From: DATMER01 sp963741305
GTDB lineage: Bacteria; Acidobacteriota; Thermoanaerobaculia; Multivoradales; UBA5704
Assembly (NCBI GenBank): GCA_963741305.1
Contig: CAVUHL010000003.1
Coordinates: forward strand, 7,998,001 to 8,062,000
Length of the DNA stretch: 64,000 bases
Direction: 5' to 3'
The notes beneath the pieces were generated by a model. It ran no database searches. It was not told the DNA's origin and worked only from the letters and a program-made list of their open reading frames with translations. Made by a program: the position numbers and the translations under genes. Below are positions 27,001 to 32,576 of the stretch, in pieces (position 1 is the first letter of the stretch; every line of letters begins with the position of its first letter).

Positions 27001-27991
27001 GGAGTCCGGCTCCATCCCGCCCCGCGACGAGCTGGAGCGCGAGCTGGCCGGGATCTGGGAGGATCTCCTAAGGGTGCCGGTCGGAGTGACGGATGACTTC
27101 TTCGCCCTGGGGGGGCACTCGCTGCTGGCGGTGCGGCTGGCCTCCCGGATCGAGGCCCGCTTCGGCCGGCCGATGCCGATCGCCACCCTCTTTGAACGGC
27201 GAACGGTCGAAGCCCTTGCAAGCTGGCTCCGGCCTGCCGTAACTCCGGCCTCCTCCCCGCTGGTCCGCATTCAGCCCAAGGGGACCCGGCCGCCGCTCTT
27301 CATGGTCCACCCCGGCGGCGGCGGCGTCCTCTGCTATGCCGACCTTGCCCGCGCCCTGGGCCCGGACCAGCCGCTGTATGGCCTGCAGGCCCCGGGGCTC
27401 GACGGCGAACGGCCGCCCCTCGACCGCATCGAGGACATGGCCGACCTCTACATCAGCGCTCTTCCGGACGGTCCCGTGCACCTCGGAGGATGGTCCTTCG
27501 GCGGGCTCGTGGCCTATGAGATGGCCTGCCGGCTGGGGGACCGCGCCGGGTTGGTGGCGGTCCTGGACGTGCCGGCGCAGGAGGAAGAGACCGCCGGCGA
27601 GGCCGAGCTGCTGCTCCGCGGCCTGGATGAGGAGTTGCCTCTGACCGCGGACGAGCTGCAGGGGCTCGACACCCGCGCCCAGGTGGCGCTGGTCCTCCAG
27701 AGGATGCCGAACCTGCCTCCCGACTTCGACGAGCGCCGGGCCGTCGCCCTGGTCGAGGTCTTCAAAGCCACCCTGCGGGCGGCCCGCACCTGGGAGCCAC
27801 GCTCCTATGCCGGCAAGGTGACTGTTTTCCGGGCGGCCGGCAGCGCCCGCCTTGGGCTCGATGGCACGGGGGGGTGGGGGGCTTTCGCCAAGGCCGTAGA
27901 GGTGGTCACCGTGCCCGGCGATCACCACAGCATAGTGAGGCCACCCCATGTGGAGGCGCTCGCAAGGGCGCTGCGGGAGGCGCTGGGTTGA
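21077..27991 (+). CDS. Terminal NRPS C-A-PCP-C-A-PCP-TE
   Basis: A 2304-aa terminal synthetase. Module 1: C domain HHIVSDG (His157-158); an A domain of the fungal Lys2 type, recognisable from GLAHDPLHRDVFTPL, AHLTPAMGRLL, AFFVGDVLTRRD, LYGSTETQRAV and GRADLQVKIRGFRVELGE; carrier Ser994. Its pocket reads D-P-R-H-F-V-L-R-A, one residue from the Lys2 aminoadipate code as I remember it. This A domain also carries a palindromic repeat (22768-22921) before A3. Module 2: C domain HHVVSDG (His1175-1176), an A domain with acidic pocket positions (about D-A-D-A-E-G-G-I-T, possibly for a basic side chain), carrier Ser2015. The C-terminal thioesterase (about 2070-2304) has Ser2140 in GWSFGG, an Asp in AVLDVPA and a His in PGDHHSIV; it releases or cyclises the product, perhaps onto the Thr hydroxyl. 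ATG 21077 overlaps the previous stop. Confidence 0.95.
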   Translation: MTVATGKFFKASRERLELLRERRREEGMEGGETIPRRTDPSVHPLSFAQERLWFLDRLDPDNPAYVIPSSLRLKGRLDVPALERALTEVVRRHEVLRATFHEEGGRPVQRIAPPAPVLLPVVEEIRREPIRLEEGPLLRARLLRLGEDDHVLSLDLHHIVSDGWSLGILVRELTAFYAGETLQELPIQYADYAAWQRERLTGEALEEELSWWRERLAGAPPSLDLPFDRPRPAVQTFQGGRAVRVLPAALVDRLRSLGEGASLFMVLLAGFQLLLSRWSGQEDVPVGSPIAGRTRREVEGLIGIFLNHLVLRTDLSGNPTFRELLARVREVAVGAFAHQDLPFEKLLAEVEPQRDLSRTPLFQVFFNLLNFPSTEVRLPGLTIEGLGVPEPQAKFDMTLYLVEDQGAVHLDLIYNAGLFDAPRMEEALAQYQLLLEQAAADPDTPIGSFSLVTEAARKALPDPEAPLDASWPGLVSDAVARHAQETPGRPAVIWEGGELTYAQLAEQMESVAAGVQGDIVAIRGHRSAPLVSEILGVMRAGAAFVILDPAYPEQRNAEILRLLGPSPPQSPSPTRTHTRPGEGEAGGEAQGWDLAMLPSPGGPGVRVGEGPGVRVSGSPDDLAYIAFTSGSTGIPKGVLGLHRSLTHFYPWMSEAFELGPDDRFSLLSGLAHDPLHRDVFTPLWLGASVVIPDPERMGEPGWLSAWMARMGVTVAHLTPAMGRLLTSPPASPMPALRRAFFVGDVLTRRDVERLRTLAPDVQVVNLYGSTETQRAVGFHEVREDEERYPLGRGMPDVQLLVLDRSGRLCGIGEVGEVCVRSPHIAAGYLDGQRFQGLYRTGDLGRYLPNGEVEPLGRADLQVKIRGFRVELGEVEAALASHPSIREAVVVARGEGDDRRLVAYIVPAVEDDLRSFLRVRLPEYMVPSALVFLDALPLTPNRKVDRKALPEPAREDIEVAPLSQMEELVAAIWSEVLGVERIGPSDDFFGLGGHSLKVTQILARVRDAFGVELPVRSLFESPTLSGFAARIRDASAPAAPPLTRVPRDGDLPLSFAQERLWFLQRLSPGSPAYNMPAALRLSGDLDPAVLERVLQEIVRRHEILRTTFPETDGEPRQRVHPFRPFSLPVIDVTEAEAERFVREEASRPFDLREGPLLRATLLRLGEREWMALFSLHHVVSDGWSVGVLVKETAALYAGKPLPELPIQYADFAVWQRGWLQGEALAGQISWWREALADAPAVLDLPLDRPRSTGSGRAGAAKADFPAAVLRELGRREGATLFMVLLAAFQALLHRLTGEDDLVLGTPIANRTHAGLEGLIGFFVNTLALRSRLDGDPSFREMLASSRATALEAYAHQDLPFERLVEELRVERSLRHTPVFQVMLALQNAPAAELTLPGLTLSPVPLAPGAAKFDLSLTFLEDGRAALEYDALLFDAATAERLLERLGVLVDGIVRDPDLRLSGLPVMAEAEQRQILGWSAPEPASPEIPLHRRFEEWAARSPGAPAIQGMTYGELDRAANRLARDLRAAGAGLETRVAVSSNRPEGWPLALLAVHKAGAAYVPLDLQLPAERLGLLLADSGASVLLADEALLSRLPAGGLRTVCLDRVSRFGPEAFPRVEVHPESLAYVIYTSGSTGVPKGVGVSMGAYARHLAGLARRCGLGPDDRVLGAYAEGFDASLDPMMALMSGAALFTRGGEVWSASELAERIERWGITVAQMPTSYWRQLVADLAASEAASGRTLPSHLRFVEAGGEAMPAEVARLWRQVAPGTRLVNGYGPTEAVITPTVWEVTGEIPDTISGSVPIGRPVGGRTVRVMDRHGRPVPIGVAGELWLGDLLARGYLGRPDATAAAFIPHDGGERLYRTGDRVRWLAEGNLEGNLEYLGRLDRQLKLRGYRIEPGEIEAALLRDPAVREAVVVVANDQLLAFLVPQSEPVNPDLKLPAYMIPSAYVWLEALPLTPTGKVDRRALARMEVRRESGSIPPRDELERELAGIWEDLLRVPVGVTDDFFALGGHSLLAVRLASRIEARFGRPMPIATLFERRTVEALASWLRPAVTPASSPLVRIQPKGTRPPLFMVHPGGGGVLCYADLARALGPDQPLYGLQAPGLDGERPPLDRIEDMADLYISALPDGPVHLGGWSFGGLVAYEMACRLGDRAGLVAVLDVPAQEEETAGEAELLLRGLDEELPLTADELQGLDTRAQVALVLQRMPNLPPDFDERRAVALVEVFKATLRAARTWEPRSYAGKVTVFRAAGSARLGLDGTGGWGAFAKAVEVVTVPGDHHSIVRPPHVEALARALREALG
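22768..22921. repeat. Palindromic repeat inserted in the first A domain of the 21077-27991 gene
   Basis: About 154 bp with ~58-bp imperfect inverted arms; the left end is GACCCTCACCCCC and the right end GGGGGTGAGGGTC. The inner arm (CCGGGAGAGGGG) is the same as in the element at 7525-7740. It adds about 50 Pro/Gly/Ser-rich residues (564-615) just before A3 (LAYIAFTSGSTG). Confidence 0.87.
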
Positions 27992-28115
27992 AAGGACATA
28001 AAGGACGTAAAGGACTCAAAGGACCAAAGGGACACGGAGGGCCGTCGTTTTCGTCCTTTAAGTCCTTTTCGTCCTTTAAGTCCTTTTCGTCCTTTTGGTC
28101 CTTTCCGGAGTCCTT
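27991..28115. repeat. 9-bp-period repeat forming a large inverted repeat
   Basis: From the last base of the NRPS stop codon to the next ATG the sequence is almost entirely heptamers with 2-bp spacers. AAAGGACNN occurs about five times (27991-28035), then after a short spacer GTCCTTTNN occurs about seven times (28052-28115). The two halves are reverse complements and could pair into a long hairpin with several registers. Every AAAGGA resembles a Shine-Dalgarno site. It separates the TE gene from the monooxygenase genes and could attenuate or process the transcript. Confidence 0.85.
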
Positions 28116-28595
28116 ATGAGCCTCTATCTCACCGGCGGCGAAGATGCCGCCCTCTTCCTGAAGGTCGTCCGTCAAGCCGAAGACCTGGGCCTTTCCGCAA
28201 TCTGGATCGCCGAGGGCCCCGGCCTCTTCCTCAATCCCGCGGTCCTTGCCTCCGCGGCAGCCGTGGCGACCCGGAAGATTTTTCTGCGCGGCTGCCTCGC
28301 CCTGCCTCTCCACAACCCGATCCGTGTAGCCGAAGAGTGGGCGCTGGTGGACAACCTGTCCGGCGGGCGGGCCGGAATCGTCATTGAAGAGCCGGCCAAC
28401 GTGGAAATCATCCACCGGCTCTGGCGGGGAGAGGCGGTGCGGGTTCCGGACGGCGAGGGCCGCCCGGTCGAGGTCCGCATCCTCCCCCGGCCCATCCAGC
28501 CCGAGCTGCCGCTCTGGTCAGTGGTAGACGAGAATGCCATCCGGACCGATCTCGCCGGAGCTTTGAACCTGTTGGAGCTGCTGAAGCGTGGCTGA
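28116..28595 (+). CDS. Shortened luciferase-like monooxygenase (LLM subunit or remnant)
   Basis: A 159-aa protein related to the flavin-dependent luciferase-like monooxygenases of NRPS/PKS clusters (the family I know as TIGR04020), which are normally over 300 aa. It keeps the first half of the barrel (LKVVRQAEDLGLSAIWIAEG, LPLHNPIRVAEEWALVDNLSGGRAGI). It then jumps over the SGWHPxDF...YADRR segment and resumes with the family block HRLWRGEAVRVPDGEGRPVEV...LPRPIQPELPLW before ending. The following gene lacks precisely that block. It may be a non-catalytic partner, like the small subunit of a heterodimeric luciferase, or a decaying copy. ATG 28116 follows GGAG; the stop overlaps the next GTG by 8 bp, so the two are probably co-translated. 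Confidence 0.75.
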   Translation: MSLYLTGGEDAALFLKVVRQAEDLGLSAIWIAEGPGLFLNPAVLASAAAVATRKIFLRGCLALPLHNPIRVAEEWALVDNLSGGRAGIVIEEPANVEIIHRLWRGEAVRVPDGEGRPVEVRILPRPIQPELPLWSVVDENAIRTDLAGALNLLELLKRG

Positions 28596-29679
28596 CCTCA
28601 CCAAACGCCTCGCCGGGTTGACTCCGGAACAGCGGGAGCTGCTGCTTCGCCGTCTGAAGAGCGAGGGCTTGGCGGTCCCCGGTGAGGAGCCGAAGGAGGA
28701 GACCCCGTTCTCGTTCGACCCCGGACCGGAGCCCGAGCCCTCCGACCGGCCGATCCGCTTCAGCCTTTTCTTCTTTTCGGACGGCGGCGCCAAGAGCCCG
28801 GCCGAGAGCTACGAGCTGCTGCTGGAGAGCGCGCGCTTCGCGGACCGCCAGGGCTTCGCGGCGGTCTGGACCCCGGAGCGGCACTTTCAGGACTTCGGCG
28901 GCCTTTTCCCGAACCCTTCGCTGCTGGGAGCAGCCCTTGCCGCCGCCACCGAGCGGATCGGCATCCGGGCGGGCAGCGTGGTCCTCCCGCTTCATGATCC
29001 GGAGCGCGTCGCCGGAGAGTGGGCCGTGGTCGATCGCCTCTCCAACGGCCGCGCCGGCATTTCCTTCGCCACGGGCTGGCACCCCACCGATTTCGCCCTG
29101 CGGCCGGAGGCCTATGCCGACCGCAGGGAGCTGATGTTCCGCGGCATCGAGGCCGTGCGCCAGCTCCTGGACGTACCGGTCTGGGTGACCTGTTCCACGA
29201 ACGCCGCGACCTGGACTCGGGCGGGCGAGATCGGCGCCAACGTGCTGACCATCGTCCAGCCCCTTCCGACGCTGACGGAGAGGATCGCCCGCTACCGTCA
29301 GGCCCGGGCGGAGCGCGGCCTCGATCCCGAGGCGGGACAGGTGACGGTCATGGTGCACGCGTTCGTGGGAGAGGATGAAGAGGCGGTGCGGGAAAAAGTG
29401 CGCGCGCCCATGACCTCGTATCTCAAGACCTATTTCGACCAGCACGGCTTCCCGCCGGGCAGCGATGTCGACGCCCTGCTGGCCGCGGCCTTCGAGAGCT
29501 ACTTTTCCTCGCTCTCACTTCTCGGCCATCCCGACAAGGGAGCGCGCCTCATCGACCGCCTCCGCGCGGCCGGCGCGGACGAAGCCGCCTGCCTGATCGA
29601 CTTCGGGGTCGACGCGCCGTCCATTCTGGAAGCCCTGCCCGCCCTCGACCGTCTGCGACAGCGTTGCGCGCGGCAATAA
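28588..29679 (+). CDS. Luciferase-like monooxygenase with NRPS-type docking segment
   Basis: A 363-aa flavin-dependent oxygenase, presumably a tailoring enzyme for the NRPS/PKS product. The barrel is recognisable from RFSLFFFSDGG, FAAVWTPERHF, LPLHDPERVAGEWAVVDRLS, ISFATGWHPTDFAL, YADRRELMF and AGEIGANVLT. About 30 residues that usually connect the GIEAVRQL helix to the PVWVT strand (the LWRGE...RPxQPELP block) are missing, and that block is present in the preceding small gene. The first ~25 residues (MADLTKRLAGLTPEQRELLLRRL) are not part of the barrel. They match the linker found at the N-terminus of the C-A-PCP-E protein at 5600 (LEKRLASLPPEKRKLLELRL), suggesting that this free enzyme docks on a carrier protein. 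GTG start. Confidence 0.9.
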   Translation: MADLTKRLAGLTPEQRELLLRRLKSEGLAVPGEEPKEETPFSFDPGPEPEPSDRPIRFSLFFFSDGGAKSPAESYELLLESARFADRQGFAAVWTPERHFQDFGGLFPNPSLLGAALAAATERIGIRAGSVVLPLHDPERVAGEWAVVDRLSNGRAGISFATGWHPTDFALRPEAYADRRELMFRGIEAVRQLLDVPVWVTCSTNAATWTRAGEIGANVLTIVQPLPTLTERIARYRQARAERGLDPEAGQVTVMVHAFVGEDEEAVREKVRAPMTSYLKTYFDQHGFPPGSDVDALLAAAFESYFSSLSLLGHPDKGARLIDRLRAAGADEAACLIDFGVDAPSILEALPALDRLRQRCARQ

Positions 29680-29682
29680 GCC

Positions 29683-29978
29683 TTTGGGCGGCACAGAAAG
29701 TTTCTGCGTCGCCCAAAATCTTTTTGAGCGACACAGAAATCTGCTGCGTCGCCCGTAAATCTTTTGGGCGACATGGAAAGATTCTGTGCCGCCCGAAATC
29801 TTAATGGGCGACGCAGAATCTTTCCATGCCGCCCAAAAGATTTCTGAGTCGCCCAGAAATTCTCTGTGTCGCTCAGAAGATTTCTCTGCAGCCCATAAAG
29901 TTTTTGTGTCGCTCAAAAACTTTCTACGTCGCCCATCGGGATTTTGGGCGGTTCTACGGATTTTTGGGCGGTGCGGAA
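29683..29978. repeat. Dense array of ~20-bp units in inverted then direct orientation
   Basis: About 296 bp made of variants of TTTCTGYGTCGCCCAAAAGA and its complement. Up to about 29830 the units alternate in orientation, giving a series of ~40-bp palindromes (GGGCGACACAGAAA / TTTCTGTGTCGCCC). After that the units mostly run in one direction with a ~20-bp period, and the last two (TTTTTGGGCGG) flip back. There are no spacers, so this is not CRISPR. Both strands stay open in several frames. The array sits between convergent genes, and its last ~25 bp encode the end of the next protein. Confidence 0.88.
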
Positions 29979-30820
29979 ACGTTCCGGTCCTTCTCGAGCC
30001 GCTCCCGGAAGACCTTTTCGTTCCTGTCGAGATAGCTGCGGTATCCCGCGGGATCGACGAACGGATTCCCGCCCTCGCCTTTTTTCAGGCGCTCCACTTT
30101 GTCCTTCATGCTGTAGAAGGAGGCGTGCGCGGCCAGGAAGAGATCGCAGGGAAGGGCGCGCAGGGTTTTGAAGGTGCGGGCGTAATCCTCGGCAATCCCG
30201 GGATAGCTCGGCTCCGCGCCGAGCTTCATCATGGGCAGGACGCTGGTGCTGCAGACGATCACGGCGTTCAGGCCGTCGACCTTCATGGTCCAGGTGGTGC
30301 AGCCCGCGGTGTGGCCCGGGGTCAGCCGGGCGGTCAGGGTCGAGCCGCCGAGGGTGACGGTGTCGCCGTCCTTGACCAGCCGGTCCACCTGCACCGGGGG
30401 GAAGAGGAACTGGTCGCCGAAGAGGGGATCGTCCTTGCCGCCGCGGGCGAGGGCGGGAGCATCCTTTTCGCTGGCGTGGAGCTTGGCGCCGGTGAGCTTT
30501 TTCAGCTCGGCGAGGCCGGCGGCGTGGTCGTAATGAGCGTGGGTGTTCAAGAGGATCTTCACGTCCTCGATCTTGAAGCCGAGCTTCTTCACGCTCTCGC
30601 GGATCAGGGGCACGGTCTCCACGAACCCGCCATCGAGGAGGATGTGCCCCTCGGGCGTGGCGATCAGGTAGGAGGCGATGTCGCTGGCTCCCACGTAATA
30701 GAGGTTGCCCGCGATCCGGAACGGCTCGACCGGCTGGTTCCAGGAGCGTGACGTGGGATCGGCCTGCCCGGCGGCCAGGACCGGGAGGAAGAACAGCGCG
30801 AGCAGGGAGCGTCGGAACAT
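29954..30820 (-). CDS. Secreted subclass B3-like metallo-beta-lactamase fold hydrolase
   Basis: 288 aa with an N-terminal signal peptide (LLALFFLPVLAAGQA). The Zn-binding set is of B3 type: HAHYDH for the first site, TPGHTAGCTTWTM around the third His, and AAHASFY for the last. CTTWTM is characteristic of the B3 beta-lactamase group rather than of glyoxalase-II-like proteins. Likely a periplasmic Zn hydrolase; beta-lactam hydrolysis is plausible but unproven. It lies convergent to the monooxygenase genes, so a self-protection role for the cluster is only a guess. A strong AAGGAGATCTG precedes the ATG. The last residues (SAPPKNP) are encoded inside the repeat array, so the original C-terminus may have been replaced. 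Confidence 0.88.
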   Translation of the reverse strand: MFRRSLLALFFLPVLAAGQADPTSRSWNQPVEPFRIAGNLYYVGASDIASYLIATPEGHILLDGGFVETVPLIRESVKKLGFKIEDVKILLNTHAHYDHAAGLAELKKLTGAKLHASEKDAPALARGGKDDPLFGDQFLFPPVQVDRLVKDGDTVTLGGSTLTARLTPGHTAGCTTWTMKVDGLNAVIVCSTSVLPMMKLGAEPSYPGIAEDYARTFKTLRALPCDLFLAAHASFYSMKDKVERLKKGEGGNPFVDPAGYRSYLDRNEKVFRERLEKDRNVSAPPKNP

Positions 30821-31009
30821 CAGATCTCCTTCAGGGATGGAACGGAGACTTCAGGCCCGACCGGCGGGGAAGGGGCGGCCTCTGGGGAGGGCGTCTCTTT
30901 GCGCCGGGACGACGAAGGGACGGCAGCGGAGGCCGGTCGGATGCCAGGGCTTTGGAAGGGGTGCTCCTCTTCGGGGGGAAGAGGGAACGGACGAACCAGT
31001 CGGGGTCAT

Positions 31010-32521
31010 TCATGCGGGATCGTCCTCGGCCGGCAGGTCGGCCGGCCATTCGCTGAGGCGCTGGGTGCGGCGCAGGCGGTCCAGATGGGCGAGGATCTGC
31101 CGCTCGGCCAGGGGCCAGGCCTGTTTGGGCGTGTCCTCATAGACCTTGGGGAGCATCTCGGAGGGCTCCCGCAATCCCTCGTTCCAGGCCTCCAGCACCT
31201 TGGCCTCCCGCCACAGCCGGTGGTCCACGTACTCCCGCAGCTTTCCGCGGCCGTTCAGGATGGCGGGGCCGTGGGCCGGGAAGAGGGTGCCCGGATGCAT
31301 CACGGCGAGCCGCGCCAGCGAGGCGACGTAGTCGTCCATGTCCCCCTCGGGCGGATCAATCACGATCGTGCCGAGCCCAGCGACGAGGTCGCCCACCAGC
31401 GTGGCCCGCTGGGTTTCCTCGAGGAAACAGAGGTGTCCGCGGGCATGGCCGGGGGTGTGAAGCACCAGGATCGTCATGGGCGGGTCGCCGGCCAGCTCGA
31501 TCCGCTGCTTGTCCTGAAGCTCCCCGTCGATCTTGATGCCCCGGCTGGCCAGCCGCTCGGCCGTGGCGGGATGGGCCAGCACGGGCACGCCGAGGGAGCG
31601 CCGCAGCCGCTCGACCCCGCCGACGTGGTCCGGGTGGTGGTGGGTGAGCCAGATCGCCGTGACCTCCCTGCCGAGCCGCTCCCGGGCGACGGCGAGGGCC
31701 CGCTCCAGCCGCTCGTTCTCCGCGTCGATCGGCGAGCCTGGATCGACCAGCACCGCCTCCCCTGTCCCCAGGAGATAGCAATTCGTGGTCGAGGCGGGTG
31801 GCAGGGTGTGGGTGGCGAGCGGGAACATCAGGATCCCGGGGCGCATCTCGATGCGGCGGAGCGGGCCAAGGTTGGTCTCCTCGGGATTGCGCAGGCGCCC
31901 CAGCCCCCGATCCGGACCGTCGTGCGCGAGCACGTCCAGGATGTGGAGGATCGGCGGAGCCACCAGGACATCGCCGCGCCGCCACATCTCCCACGCCGCC
32001 AGAGGGTCGATCCACTCGCCCTCGGCGAGCTCCCCGGGGACGACAGTGGGCTGGACCGGCTCGCTCTCCGGCCATTCGAGGAGGAAAAAGCGGTTGTCGA
32101 AGCGGACCGGCGAGAAGGGAGGCGTCAGCCAGCGGCCGGCCCAGACCAGGCGCGAGGCATCCTCCAGAAGGATGCCGGTCTCCTCGTGGAGCTCGCGGAT
32201 CGCGCAGGCGACCAGACCGGGGATGATGTCCGGCCCGGGCTCGTCGACCAGCGACTCAGGGAACCCGGCCGCGGGCGGCAGCTCCCCCAGGCCCACCGGC
32301 TCGCCGGTGACGGGGATGGCGGCATCCGACCGGGAGAGCCCGCCGCCGGGGAAGGCGTGCCAGCCCCCCATGAACGGCAGGGCCTCGGCGCGCCGTACCC
32401 AGAAGACCTCGATCCTCTCTCCCTTACGCCGCCATGGGATTACCGCGGCCGAGGCGCGCACCGGCGTCTCCCCCTGGTGACGGAGGACTTTTTCATACAG
32501 GCTTCCGGGTTGTTCCTCCAT
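31010..32521 (-). CDS. Nudix hydrolase - metallo-beta-lactamase fold fusion
   Basis: 503 aa. The N-terminal half is a Nudix domain whose box ends in AIRELHEETGILLE, with a long loop after FPGGGL, as in RNA/CoA-type relatives. The C-terminal half (about 270-503) is an MBL-fold hydrolase with THHHPDHVGG, a TPGHARGH third site and a later FPAHGP, close to LACTB2-like proteins. Such fusions are known in several bacterial phyla; the substrate is unknown. I place the start at ATG 32521 (MEEQPGSLYEKVLRH) because upstream codons of the open frame run into the divergent aconitase gene. No signal peptide, so probably cytoplasmic. Confidence 0.85.
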   Translation of the reverse strand: MEEQPGSLYEKVLRHQGETPVRASAAVIPWRRKGERIEVFWVRRAEALPFMGGWHAFPGGGLSRSDAAIPVTGEPVGLGELPPAAGFPESLVDEPGPDIIPGLVACAIRELHEETGILLEDASRLVWAGRWLTPPFSPVRFDNRFFLLEWPESEPVQPTVVPGELAEGEWIDPLAAWEMWRRGDVLVAPPILHILDVLAHDGPDRGLGRLRNPEETNLGPLRRIEMRPGILMFPLATHTLPPASTTNCYLLGTGEAVLVDPGSPIDAENERLERALAVARERLGREVTAIWLTHHHPDHVGGVERLRRSLGVPVLAHPATAERLASRGIKIDGELQDKQRIELAGDPPMTILVLHTPGHARGHLCFLEETQRATLVGDLVAGLGTIVIDPPEGDMDDYVASLARLAVMHPGTLFPAHGPAILNGRGKLREYVDHRLWREAKVLEAWNEGLREPSEMLPKVYEDTPKQAWPLAERQILAHLDRLRRTQRLSEWPADLPAEDDPA

Positions 32522-32576
32522 GGCTGGCCTTATATCAGAGGTTACAATGTGCCGGACGAGAGGAGAGTGAACGAGG
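32522..32576. promoter_or_regulatory. Divergent promoter region (Nudix-MBL / aconitase)
   Basis: The 55 bp between the two divergent starts are AT-richer than their surroundings. TACAAT (32543-32548) could serve as a -10 box for the rightward gene; I see no convincing -35. AGGAGAG and ACGAGG precede ATG 32577. Confidence 0.4.

Noticed and set aside
29515..29916. Open frame on the - strand through the 20-bp repeat array
   Set aside because: The frame is produced by the repeat, with a different frame also open on the other strand; no initiation site and no domain.
29683..29978. CRISPR array
   Set aside because: Units are contiguous, diverged and change orientation; there are no unique spacers and no cas genes.
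29786..30751. 321-codon + strand frame through the repeats and opposite the metallohydrolase
   Set aside because: First part is repeat-derived, the rest is antisense to a well-supported B3-like gene.
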